Shown piece after piece: positions 49,095 through 64,000 of a stretch of DNA of 64,000 nucleotides. Origin of the DNA: Aphrophora alni (Eukaryota; Arthropoda; Insecta; Hemiptera; Aphrophoridae); NCBI GenBank assembly GCA_963513935.1, contig OY740774.1:96355668-96419667 (forward strand), in the 5' to 3' direction. The notes under the pieces were generated by a model that saw nothing but the letters and a program-made list of their open reading frames with translations, did no database searches and was not told the DNA's origin. The translations under genes were made by a program, and so were the position numbers. Every line of letters begins with the position of its first letter. Position 1 is the stretch's first letter.

Positions 49095-49400
49095 ATTCGC
49101 TAATTAATCTAAATATAAACCTCCATCAATGAGAGATAAACGAACATGCAAATAACTAAAAGCGTTAATCAGCAAAGCTTTTAGATTAATTAATCAATTG
49201 CATTATTCAAACTGTCGGTTTATATTGCTGCATATTTAATTGGGCGATAAACTCAAGTGATTTATGCATGTCTCTAGAAACCAATTACAATATTTGAATA
49301 AAAAGAACCATCTCTTCAATTTACCTGAAAAGAAGTACACTTCTCAAAATATTTGTTCTTCTTTTTTATAGAAGTTCCGATTTTAAACACGTTTCCTTTA
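49095..49400 (-). repeat. Dispersed repeat family Q, copy 2 (inverted)
   Basis: Reverse complement matches 36813-37145 over about 300 bp with scattered differences, including the ATTTGCAT octamer and the 'gaccaattacaatatttg' block. Confidence 0.65.
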
Positions 49401-49779
49401 TTCATTCATATAACTCGTGATTATTAAACTAATTTGTAACAATTATTATCGGTTTTTTTTTTTTAAATTTTGGCTTATATACTAACTAACATTAGTATAT
49501 TTATAGTTGTGTTAAATATTACTACATTGAGTGATTGAATATTAAAATACATATTTAAATCTCGTTTAACAGATTTATACTTCATTCATGTCCTTAGGTT
49601 TTTATTGAAACATAAATATGAACATAATATTGAAACATAATATTATGTGTATTCATTGTTGAACAGCCCTAGAACTACATATATTTTATTTTCAATAGTG
49701 TAACAATGTTAAACATAATTTATTTATTATATGACGTGTACAAAAAATGTATAAAAATATGTGTTACAAGTGTTGTGTA
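49401..49779. other. AT-rich DNA, no gene seen
   Basis: The right part (49690-49779) loosely resembles the centre of the snapback repeat at 25.35-25.46 kb. Confidence 0.4.
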
Positions 49780-49850
49780 TTTATAAGTGTTTGATGGACA
49801 TAACAGCTGGCCTGATGATGCTGCCTGTGACAGCGATACATGTAGCCACA
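49780..49850 (+). ncRNA. Degraded hammerhead-like motif, same family as 25.46 kb
   Basis: 'agctggcCTGATGAtgctgcc' is identical to the 25.46 kb copy, and a stem II of GCTGCC...GACAGC follows (one mismatch). The GAAA of the core reads GATA, then ACATGTAGC. The changed core should abolish activity. Confidence 0.5.
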
Positions 49851-50103
49851 TAGAAGGTAAAGTTAAAATTAAAATAAAGACTACATTTGACAGATACGAA
49901 TAGTATATATAAAATATTATGAGCTTTATCTATTTGTAAGCATAGCAAACATTGTACATATTTTATGTACATAATATGCAAACGTGAAAGATGTATATTT
50001 TGAACAAGTATGAAGAACCAATAAATACTCTGTAATCATTACTATTTATTTTTTATATCTGTAATGCAAAAATCTCAGTCGTTGCCTTGTAAAAATAGAG
50101 AAA
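49851..50103. other. AT-rich DNA, no gene seen
   Basis: No feature recognised. Confidence 0.5.
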
Positions 50104-50139
50104 GGTTAGGTTAGGTTAGGTTAGGTTAGGTTAGGTTAG
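50104..50139. repeat. Interstitial (TTAGG)7 telomere-type block
   Basis: Seven perfect GGTTA units. TTAGG is the canonical telomere unit of many insects. It is embedded in ordinary DNA, so it is not a chromosome end here. Confidence 0.95.
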
Positions 50140-50403
50140 AACAAGCCTATAATATAAATCGCTATACCTATAATACTATAATAGTTTTAGAGTAGAAGGG
50201 AAACTTAATAAAAATTATAAAAAAGGGTGAACTAACACAAGATTATACCCTAAAGGGTCTAGTTCCAGGTAGGATTCATCGGTATTACCAAACCCATACT
50301 CACAGTAAGTGAGCTCCTTCTGGGGTTAACTACAGAGAAAGATATTGATTACTTATTATGGAAAGCAACAATAGGTTTTATAAGGTCTGTATTACTAATA
50401 TAA
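50140..50403 (+). repeat. LINE-related segment shared with 57.5-57.8 kb
   Basis: The text 'aagggtctagttccaggtagga' with its neighbours resembles 'aaggcctagttccagctagatt' at 57705. It leads into recognisable reverse-transcriptase sequence and so is probably the upstream part of the same LINE. Confidence 0.45.
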
Positions 50404-51005
50404 CCCATCAGAACAGACAACAACCAGTGGGCAAGAAGGTACTATGAAAAAGTGGATATATATGCATACCGTTTGGAAAACACATTCCAATCTTATCCAA
50501 GACAAACTTTAGATGAAGGCAGTACCATAACTTGTAAACGATGATGCCAGCGTCAATAAATGAACCAAGGGATGTTGTTACAAATAATGTTAATGTCAAA
50601 AATCTCCAGGATACAACCAATTCACAGGACGAGTATTTAAGAAACTACCACATAAAGCACTTATTTAACTTTTTCATCTGATCAATACCTCTCTCCTACT
50701 TACGCATTATCCAACACATTGGAAGGTGCCATATGTTGTAATGATTCTGAAAATTTTGAAGTATTCGACAGATAAAAAATCGTATCGTCCAATTTCTCCC
50801 CTTCCTATAATTTAAAAATTATTTTAAACTGCTATAATACGATTAGAGCCATTTATAGAATAGTGACAACTGATTCCTTTTATCAATTTGGTTTCATTAA
50901 CAGTCACTGAACTATCGATCTACTACATAGAGTGACAGGTATTACTGAAAAGTCTTTCGAAAGTAAAACGATTGTAACTGATATTTGTACTTGTGTTGTT
51001 ATATG
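50404..51005 (+). pseudogene. Jockey-like LINE reverse-transcriptase relic
   Basis: Conceptual reading across frameshifts and stops gives, in order: 'NNQWARRYYEKVDIYAYRLEN' (the region before the fingers), 'FKKLPHKALI', 'PTHWKVPYVVMILK', 'KKSYRPISPLPII', 'FYQFGF' and 'HRVTGITEKSFE'. This order and wording are those of Jockey-clade reverse transcriptases up to just before the first catalytic Asp block. The catalytic YxDD is not present. Clearly dead. Confidence 0.8.
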
Positions 51006-51943
51006 CTTTAATTATAATTTAGTAGGCTAGTATTAATATTTTGGCAATTGTTTACAAACATAAATTCGTCAACCACGAAAAAAAGTATTGGAAAGAATCT
51101 GAGGTTATTGCAATTACTAATTAAGTTGAATTATATGTAACACTTCAAGTTAACTAAAAAATGTTTTTCTATTAGAAGCTTGTGTATTTTTTAATTTTGT
51201 GAATAGAAATAAATTAACAGTATATTACAGTAAATTGTCATTTATTATTGTGCCTATTGTTATTTAGGTTAATTAATTAAGCAATAATTAATAAAATATT
51301 CCAAATAATTGGCCAATAATTGAAATCACATAATCTTACTGACACAATAAAATTTCCCTTTAAAAGAAAACACAAAGAGGTTATATGAAATGTGTGACAT
51401 TTTCTTCATCATGATTAAAAACAATGTTTCACCAGATGGTATCGATTTAAAACCAGGTTAAGAACACTTTAGATTCTGTAATTATTTGTGGATAGTCGCA
51501 GTGCGATACTCTAGTTTTTAAGTTTATTGTGGCTTTCAGTCTGTAGTCTGGTATCGATTAAACTGGACAATGAACTGAATTCTTTCAACGAAGTTAATTA
51601 CAAAACAGGGGATTATATTCGTGTTTTTTTTCATTTAAAAAAATTGTTTTATATCTTCTTATATTTTCATATTGTTTTTAAAAATTAAAGTAAGCAACTT
51701 TACGTATTTTATTGTTTAAAAAAATCATATACTTAACACCAATACAAATTTGTAAGGTTACCAATAAATTATTAAAATTGGTTACAAGGGGCGACCTCGC
51801 TAACAACTAAAATGGATATTAGAACCTTTTCAAACATAATGTGTGTAATATTAGGAAAATGTTACTCATTGAAAATATTATTAAAACGTGAAGTGTAACT
51901 TTTCAATGAAGCTAGGAAAATAGTTATTTGTGCAACTAGTGAG
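51006..51943. other. AT-rich DNA, no gene seen
   Basis: The rest of the LINE was not recognised. Otherwise featureless. Confidence 0.5.
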
Positions 51944-52664
51944 CAAAGTGGCACTTTTTCAAACGAGAGAAAAATGTTTACGCACGAGGCTTGCCGAGTG
52001 CGTCAATTTTATCGAGTTTAAAAAAGACACTTTACTTTCGAATCGCACATTATACTTTGTTATTTTAGGAAATAAAAACAGTTCATACTGGCGGTCGTAT
52101 TTTTCCTTGATTTGACAGAAAGGAGATTTGGTACAACGTTGTTAGCTTTTTCCGCTGATTTAGGCGGGGTATTTGACAGGCTTTCATCCTCTGAACTGTC
52201 CTTATTTTAAAACTAACTACACAAAATATAGCAGTAGTGCTAAACAACACATCAACACTGAGTAGAAGTTCTCACGTCAAAACTGAGGTTATTTATGAAT
52301 ATTACAAATAACTTAGGTGTATTGTTGAGGAAACGGGATTGCCAACTTTAAAACTCGGCAAACGAAAAATACTCTCCGTGTACATACACTGTCAATCATC
52401 TTCATGAATAATTACTTCCTTTTTCTATTTTAAAACGTTGTTTTGTTGTGTATTTATGTTATTTTACATGTAAGAATTAATCTAACCTACATACGGGACA
52501 TTTCTTGTATATTATAAATCAATTCAAATAAAATTAACCTAATTTAGTTTTGTTCGGTTGTCATTCGGAGTGAGCAAAGTAGTGTACAAAGTAGTGGGCA
52601 AAGTAAAACTGTTGATAAATCAGCTGTTTTGCAAACTAATTTAAGTGAACAAAATGCCACTTTG
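51944..52664 (-). mobile_element. Possible transposon with short inverted ends around a recombinase fragment
   Basis: CAAAGTGGCAC-TTTTT at 51944-51959 and the reverse complement of 52649-52664 (CAAAGTGGCATTTTGT) form a 15-16 bp inverted pair 720 bp apart. Near the right end are three tandem 12-bp units (about 52570-52605, ACTTTG..CACT on the - strand). The recombinase relic lies at the left end on the - strand. Whether ends and relic belong to one element is inference. Confidence 0.4.
51959..52203 (-). pseudogene. Tyrosine-recombinase-like (Crypton-type) protein fragment, frameshifted
   Basis: On the - strand from 52203, about 47 codons carry an acidic Ser-rich start ('KDSSEDESLSNTPPKSAEKA') and 'VVPNLLSVKSRK', ending at 52060. 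After a one-base shift in an A5 run the second frame continues with 'YDRQYELF' and then diverges to a stop at 51959-51961. The phrase 'xVxNLLPxKSRxxYxxxYxxF' opens the DNA-binding domain of a widespread insect protein group related to tyrosine recombinases. Only this N-terminal piece is left; the catalytic Arg and Tyr region is absent. Family call is from memory of the motif. Confidence 0.5.
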
Positions 52665-53529
52665 TCAACAACTGTAGACAAAAATTAATTCATAATCCTT
52701 TGAAGGTTTTTTTTGAAATATTTGTCATTAATCAATTTCAATCGAAAAATTCGAAAACAATAAACTACTTAACACATAAGTTTTAAATTGTCGTCATAGT
52801 TTTAAACAATAAGATGAGACTAATGGAACATTTTTTGTATTTACATATTTTTTTCTGACTAAAATAATCATTATCTAATATTACATAAGAACAGACCAAA
52901 ATATGTAAATACAAAATACATTTAATATAAATAACCCAGAGGCTTGAAACAAAATATGTCTAAAGTAATATTGCAGTAATTTAATAGTCAAATTAGAATT
53001 TACTGAAAATATTTATTACAACGATAAAAAATAAAATCAATAATATGTGTAATTTTAAATTATAATTTGCTTTATTTCCTTAACACTTTAATTTTTCACC
53101 ATTCTCTATACACCAAATTGTTTTAAAAACAATAACAGTTTATTTATTTTTTTTTTGTGTGTCATATTATTCCTGAGGGTGACTACTTGTTCTAAGAAAC
53201 ATCGGTAAATTTAATGCGTTCTATGTAAGAGAAACGTAAGAGAGAAAACAAACTAATAAACAAATAAAATATAATGAATTCTTTTTTTTCGAAATTTTAC
53301 ATTTTCATGGGTCACACACTTAAAGCACTTACTCTTAGGTTCCATTGTGTAAATTTAGGAAATACACGTAAATTTAAGCTGTTAATTGTTTTTATCCTAT
53401 AACTAATAAGCTTAACTTATTTATTATAACAACCGTTGACAAATGGTGAGATTATATTCACATTAAATAAAAAAATACACTATTGAACTTCGACAAATAT
53501 ATTATTCACTGTTTGTAACTAAATAATAA
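52665..53529. other. AT-rich DNA, no gene seen
   Basis: No feature recognised. Confidence 0.5.
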
Positions 53530-53830
53530 ATCAAAAGTGGTATAGAATAAATAGATAAAAATGGAACACAAGTTCTCGTAAATATTACTATTATTTAATG
53601 AAACAAGTTTGAACGACAAAGTCGCCGCCCTCAGTGATGATACACTAGGTTCAATAAATAAACTATAATTTAGATATTTTACCACATGTACCACTGAGGA
53701 TGGCGACTTTGTCGTTGAAACTTGTTTTATTATTTAAACGTATTTTTTGTAGGAACTTGTATTCCAGTTGTATTCTACAGAATATTATCTCTCAAGTCAA
53801 GCTCAACATTTATTTACGGTGTAGAATAAG
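53530..53830 (+). repeat. Snapback repeat with hammerhead-like motif
   Basis: Strong arms 53591-53636 and 53693-53738, weaker pairing extending to about 53530 and 53800, 56-nt spacer. The right arm carries CTGAGGA (53694-53700), an extra T, GGCGAC-TTT-GTCGTT stem II with two G.U pairs, GAAA (53717-53720), then AC-TT-GT and T. The core is intact in sequence. Related copies are at 1-140 and 44.06-44.22 kb. Confidence 0.65.

Positions 53831-55630
<1,800 letters not shown>

Positions 55631-55689
<59 letters not shown>
55631..55689. repeat. (TC)n/(TA)n compound microsatellite
   Basis: About 22 bp of TC followed by about 36 bp of TA, starting at the LINE tail. Confidence 0.95.
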
Positions 55690-55691
<2 letters not shown>

Positions 55692-56589
55692 TAAAATAGT
55701 TCATTAAAAGAGATATTTCTTTAAAACTGTTTTTACATAAAATAAATAGAGTTAAATATTTATAATAATTTCTATTTAAAAATTAATCTCATTTTATTAC
55801 AATTAATTGGAACACTGGGAATTTATACGCGTTTTCATATATTCCTATCAAGAAACTACCTTTTATATAAATAATGGACTAAAACTAGGATGTGATGATA
55901 TATATTACATGTGAGTAATTTTTATAGAAACTGTATACTATAAAGATGAATCTAACAGTACTCGAAATACACACTTATAATCACATTGACATATAACTGC
56001 TTAGTGGTTTGACTGTTAAACGTTTGGAACCCAATTGAAATAGTATTGAAACAAGTAATTTTTTCACAAATAACTTTAAAGTAATATAATCTTTTGTAAT
56101 ATCAATATATTTGTTAATATTGATTTCATTCATCCTTTGTTACGGTAAATTTAATTTTATTTGATTTCAAAACCAAATGTGTTTTTATCCACTTTGTTTT
56201 ACGTTAAAGTTATAATATGACTTGTAACTGCTAACTTTGATTTATTGTTTAGATACAATAGTTGTAATAGCTATATTTATTGTTAACCCGTTATTACATA
56301 GAACCCTGTTGTAAATCAAATATTAGTAAATAAACTTACATCACCATCTAAAAGTATATAAAATCAATAGGATTCAAATATGTTCTTCCGACCATTAACG
56401 TAATACCTTCATTTTGATTTCCGAACCACATTAAACGATTATATTTAATATTGCAAGAGAAAATTTCAGGCTATATGTGTTATTAGGAAAAAAAATATTT
56501 TTTTTATATATAAGAAAATACATTTTTAAAAACTATGTTTTTTAATACTGAGAACAACAGAAATTACTACGTAATGAATTGGATTTTGG
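55690..56589. other. AT-rich DNA, no gene seen
   Basis: No feature recognised. Confidence 0.5.
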
Positions 56590-56770
56590 ATTGTTAGAAC
56601 AGAGTAAAATTAATTTCTTTATTATGGACAGACAGCAACTCGAGTGACAAGGAAGGATTATTTTCAAATTAAAAACAAACATCGATAAGAGCTAAAGAGG
56701 ATTATTTTTGCTCAGTTCCTAACGTGAATCAACGTTGAAACATTGTGATTCGATTTTATTATCTTTTGAC
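56590..56770 (-). repeat. Dispersed repeat family P, copy 2 (inverted)
   Basis: Reverse complement matches 35455-35640. The block 'catcgataagagctaaagagg' is the exact complement of that in copy 1, and flanking TAATCC and GTCACTC text is kept. Confidence 0.7.
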
Positions 56771-57514
56771 AAATCTGTTTGAATTTAGAGCGGTAGCAGG
56801 TATATACATTTAACTATATACAGTTAAAGTTTATAATACAAACTTTGATACAAAGATACTCGTACAATCAAGGTAGTGTTTGTTTGTACTCGGGTTAATT
56901 TTACAAGATTTTTTTTATTATTTATTATGAGATCAATAATTTTGACAGATATATATAAACATTTTGAGTTATTATGTAGAACGTGCATTATAGCAAATAC
57001 TTTGTATCATTACATAAACATTTTAAAGTTTTAGATTATAGAAGCAGTTATAATTTGAAAATGTTCAGTTTTTTTTTGTGTGCTTCAAAAGTTTGCATAC
57101 GAAATCCGGTCAATTCTTTAAAACTGAAGATTGTAGTAAAATAGTTTTTAATTTACAATGTTGCATTTTTAGTTATGTCTTAGATTTTGAAAAAGTTGAT
57201 TAGTTGTACGCGAATTGTTTAGCGAACAGCTACATTTAGTTTCTGTATATATATATATATAATAATTTATGAAAATAACATTGTAACTAATAAAATCTTA
57301 CAATAATCAAAATCATGTAATGGTAAAGATAATGTTATAAAATTGTTTAATTTATACACTGGGATGTGTTTATATCATGCAATATTATTTTATTCAATGC
57401 AATCTGCAATGAGGAATATTTATATTTCAGAATGATTTATGGAAAAATTTTAGGTTAAAATTAATTGTTTAAAAATTGTTTAAAATAATTGTTTTAAAAA
57501 GAGTTGTTTTTGTT
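56771..57514. other. AT-rich DNA, no gene seen
   Basis: Short (TA) run near 57247. No other feature. Confidence 0.5.
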
Positions 57515-57790
57515 TTCTTATTTAAAAGGGGGGGGAACCTCTCCGCCGTCCTAGCCTCATAAGAAATGTATGAAAAGATAATTAAATTTAAACCTTTAGA
57601 ACTAGAATGATTCATTAGCTTAAAGATCGAAAATAATTAGCTTATTTAAGAGAAATTATATGAAATATGAAAAATAAAAATCTAACACAATGTTACATAA
57701 AAAAAGGCCTAGTTCCAGCTAGATTTTCTCAGTTTATTACGAAGCCCTTATGCACTACAGTGAACCTTTGAGTGTAGGTTTATTTTAAGA
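57515..57790 (+). repeat. LINE-related repeat, second copy
   Basis: Begins with a G8 run and 'aacctctccgccgtcctagcc'-like text and contains the segment shared with 50.2-50.33 kb. No reverse-transcriptase motif follows. Confidence 0.4.
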
Positions 57791-58011
57791 AAATCTTAGT
57801 TTCTATACATGTTCAAATAGAAAATGTGCTATAGTATTGTTTAATATTTTCAAAATAAAACAATAAAACAAAATTATCTATTTTACATTAATCTTTCCCA
57901 AAATCCTTATTGGTCAATATTATGAATTGTTATTATTTGATTTCTACATAATTGTTAGTGTAATCGGAAGTTAGTTTTATATCTTCTTTAATCAAGAGTA
58001 ATAACCTTATT

Positions 58012-58015
<4 letters not shown>
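57791..58015. other. AT-rich DNA, nothing seen
   Basis: No feature recognised. Confidence 0.5.

Positions 58016-58053
<38 letters not shown>
58016..58053. repeat. (TA)n microsatellite
   Basis: About 38 bp of TA. Confidence 0.9.
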
Positions 58054-58055
<2 letters not shown>

Positions 58056-58495
58056 ATTGTTTCAGCCAATGAAGGGTTTTACTTACAGATATTGCTAAAA
58101 CCTTGCTCATCACATCACTATGTTCAGACAGCTATTGATGCGGGTTCTATACCAATAAAACACCTCCGACAGCATCAGCTACTCTCACCCTGATAATCAA
58201 TTTATTTTCTAGTTAATTGGATCACTATAGAATATGTTCTTTGACTAATCACAAACTTGTGTTATATTAAGTTGAATTTATTACATTTGAATAATATTAC
58301 CATTTTAATGAATCGTGAATTAAAATTATTATGATAGCCTAAATCGACATTTAAACATCTAAGCGGAGAAGAGTTATTTTGTTATATTTATTATAATGTT
58401 TAAGGGTTACTTATGTCAAATTCCAACTTATCTTATACCACAACATCCAAAACATCTAAAGTAATATTGCGGAATAAAACTTTTAATTCGATTAA
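58054..58495. other. Slightly GC-richer patch then AT-rich DNA, no gene assigned
   Basis: 58060-58200 has a more balanced composition but no frame with a recognisable motif. Confidence 0.4.

Positions 58496-59472
<977 letters not shown>

Positions 59473-59522
<50 letters not shown>
59473..59522. repeat. (TA)n microsatellite
   Basis: About 50 bp of TA. Confidence 0.95.
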
Positions 59523-59525
<3 letters not shown>

Positions 59526-59779
59526 ATCCACATTCTTAAACTCTTTGAAAGTAAATTGAATGATACTGTTTACAAGATGATAAAACATGTTATAGATTAA
59601 TTTGAAATAAATACACTTATTTGTAAGTGAAATATAAGTATTTGGTAAATCAACAATAACTTTGTGGAACAATAAACATATCTGGTTATATATAAACAAA
59701 TATCATTTTAATTATGTTTAGATTCCTACCTCTTACAACACGAGAAGTCTTATCAAAAATTAAGTAAATTCACTTCAAT

Positions 59780-60000
59780 TGTTTCAACATTGATTGACGT
59801 TGTAAAATAAGTTAAAGTTACCCTTTTTGTTGTTATCGAGGATTGCTTTAAATTTCTGAATAATGCTCCCCTGTCAATCCAATTCGTGTCTCTCCGTGGT
59901 AGAGTAATTAATTTCATTCGTCGATTGTAATCCTAATTTAATTGCTTTAAGTAATTAATTGTTCTCATCAATTTTACATGTCAGACAATAGCGGCTAAAT
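59780..60000 (+). repeat. Dispersed repeat family P, copy 3
   Basis: Right-hand half matches 35540-35690 ('gtagagtaattaatttcattcg' and 'acatgtcag'); the left half is more diverged. Confidence 0.55.
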
Positions 60001-60149
60001 AACATACAACAAATGAAATGTATTTTTGCTCCAATATATGATAATCTTAAATTGTAAATACGGTTTTTGAATAAAATTAAAAATTACTTTTAAAAGCTCT
60101 AATTTTGGAAATTTTAGTAACAAATGATCTTTCGATATTCAATAATATG

Positions 60150-62750
<2,601 letters not shown>

Positions 62751-62752
62751 AG

Positions 62753-62775
62753 TGGCGTCCAACAGCGTAGGCTCG
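62753..62775 (+). promoter_or_regulatory. Putative primer-binding site
   Basis: TGGCGTCCAACAGCGTAGGCTCG begins two bases after the LTR end. It partly resembles the complement of an insect tRNA-Lys 3' end (TGGCGCCCAAC...GGCTCG), with several mismatches. Position is right; the tRNA identity is uncertain. Confidence 0.4.
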
Positions 62776-62920
62776 AAAGTAACCAAACAAAAAATTGTTA
62801 AAATTACTTTAGGGTTGAAAACGAACAGCTTAAATTCATTAAAATCAAAATTAAAACTTAAAACTTAAAACTTAAATAAATAAACAGTAGTAAACCTAAT
62901 AAATAAATCTAAATAAAAAA

Positions 62921-64000
62921 ATGGCAGCTCCGAAAGAAACAGAAACGGAAATGCAGAAGTTCATGAGATATTTCCAGGCGAAAGAAAAAGAACGCGAAGC
63001 TAGGGAAGAGGCAGATAAAAAAGAACGCGAGGAGAGAGAAAAAGCACGCGAATCGGAGAGGAAAAAAGAGAAAAAAGAACGCGAAGCTAGGGAATTAGAA
63101 AGGGAGACTAGGGAAAACGAAGAGAAAAGGGAACGCGAAGCGAAAGAAAGAGAACGCGAAGCAAGGGAGTTAGAGGAAAAAAGAGAACGCGAAGCTAGGG
63201 AAATAGCACGCGAAGAAAGCGAACAAGCGAGTAGGGAAGAACTCTTACAAGCTGTAGGTGGTTTAGGAGAAGACGTAAAGAAAAATTTTGAAGCAATTCA
63301 AAATAGAGTCGGAAATTGCGAAGACGAAATAGTCGTTTTGAAAGGGGAAATTCAGGAAATAGGGGAAACAATTAAAGGTCAGGATGACAAAATTAAACAA
63401 AATAAAGTTAATTGCGAAACGTTAAGCAAAAATATAAAATCGTTAGAAACCAAAATGAGACAGACAAGTATAGGGCAAAATTTAGTAGGGGCTGGGAGAA
63501 GCGTAGTATACGTACAACCCGGTGCAGCAGGAAATAAAACTGTCGAATTTTGGGGAAGTTCTAAAGAAAGTCCAATGAAATTTCTAGCCGAAATAGAAGA
63601 GATTTTCATGGAAATCGATCCACAATTAGACGAAGGGGAGAAATTAAAAATCGTGGAACGACACATAAAAGGGCCGGTAATAGAATGGTGGAACGTAATA
63701 AAAGATAATAAAGATAGATACGGACAATTTAGGGTTAAATTTATAAAAAATTATTGGGGATATCAAGCCCAGCAACATATCCGAAATTTAATTGAAAACG
63801 GACAATATCGTGATACAGGATATATGTCAAGAGTTAATTATTTTTGCAAAATGGTGGCTAAAGGACAATATCTTGATCCACCAATCCCAGAAAAATTTAT
63901 GATTAATAGAATCATGCGACATTTTGAACAAAAGGTACAATTTGCGAGTATAGGAAGTCATAGCGAAACCGTTGAAAGCGCGATAGAATTTCTTAGAACG
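62921..64000 (+). CDS. gag: Gag polyprotein of the second LTR element (partial, open at window end)
   Basis: An ATG at 62921 opens 360 codons without a stop to the window edge. Residues about 20-105 are a highly charged Lys/Glu/Arg array with repeated 'ERE' and 'EARE' units, expected to form a long helix or coiled coil. Residues about 105-185 continue as a helical Lys/Glu/Asn-rich segment. From about 209 the capsid-like domain typical of Ty3/gypsy retrotransposon Gag begins: 'FWGSSKESPMKFLAEIEEIF', 'GPVIEWWNVIKDN', 'FRVKFIKNYWGYQAQQHIR' and 'YLDPPIPEKFMINRIMRHFEQ'. It differs from the Gag of the first element. Pol would follow outside the window. The intact frame suggests a recent copy. Confidence 0.85.
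   Translation, partial: MAAPKETETEMQKFMRYFQAKEKEREAREEADKKEREEREKARESERKKEKKEREARELERETRENEEKREREAKEREREARELEEKREREAREIAREESEQASREELLQAVGGLGEDVKKNFEAIQNRVGNCEDEIVVLKGEIQEIGETIKGQDDKIKQNKVNCETLSKNIKSLETKMRQTSIGQNLVGAGRSVVYVQPGAAGNKTVEFWGSSKESPMKFLAEIEEIFMEIDPQLDEGEKLKIVERHIKGPVIEWWNVIKDNKDRYGQFRVKFIKNYWGYQAQQHIRNLIENGQYRDTGYMSRVNYFCKMVAKGQYLDPPIPEKFMINRIMRHFEQKVQFASIGSHSETVESAIEFLRT

Noticed and set aside
50104..50139. Chromosome end
   Set aside because: Only seven TTAGG units, with unrelated DNA on both sides.

Overview
The window looks like intergenic or intronic DNA of an AT-rich arthropod, most likely an insect. It holds a short (TTAGG)n block (the insect telomere unit), has no dense gene structure, and is full of retroelements and microsatellites: an intact Ty3/gypsy element, the start of a second LTR element, Penelope-like and Jockey-like relics, and piggyBac-like and tyrosine-recombinase-like fragments. 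Nothing in it looks bacterial. I could not identify a host protein-coding gene with confidence; one promoter-plus-first-exon candidate (about 21.59-21.69 kb) is the best host signal.

Layout. 1-900: flank with a fragment of a snapback repeat. 905-11000: a complete, young Ty3/gypsy LTR retrotransposon on the + strand with two 1947-bp LTRs, a 4-bp target duplication (GTAT), an initiator-Met-type primer site, gag, a short middle frame and pol. Its reading frames are arranged as gag, then -1, then -1 again to pol. Each junction carries a canonical slippery heptamer (A AAA AAC at 4820, A AAA AAA at 5128), and the first is followed by a 6+9-bp stem-loop at textbook spacing. The middle frame adds a second CCHC zinc knuckle. 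11.0-60.3 kb: very AT-rich DNA without convincing host genes. It holds (i) Penelope-like element 3' ends at 25.9-26.2 and 37.6-38.2 kb, each followed about 125 nt downstream by a hammerhead-ribozyme-like motif; (ii) further hammerhead-like motifs at about 22.34, 25.46, 49.81 and 53.69 kb, three of them inside inverted 'snapback' repeats; (iii) diverged dispersed repeats, including a family at 18.3/23.6/26.4/28.6 kb and mirrored pairs at 35.5/36.9 versus 49.2/56.7 kb; (iv) a piggyBac-like relic at 43.1-43.8 kb; (v) a (TTAGG)7 block and a Jockey-like LINE relic at 50.1-51.0 kb; (vi) a tyrosine-recombinase-like relic on the - strand at 52.0-52.2 kb; (vii) many long microsatellites. 60354-64000: the 5' part of a second LTR retrotransposon, with a 2397-bp LTR starting exactly at the end of a (CA)n array, a primer site, a leader and a Gag open reading frame that runs off the window.

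How parts work together. In the first element Gag would form the particle. The two frameshifts would in principle yield three products in decreasing amounts: Gag, Gag with a second zinc knuckle, and Gag-Pol carrying protease, reverse transcriptase, RNase H and integrase. The second element has the same sense orientation and a similarly long LTR but an unrelated Gag with a charged coiled-coil head. The Penelope relics and their ribozyme-like motifs appear to be decayed copies of several families. All protein family calls come from reading motifs by eye; no database search was run.
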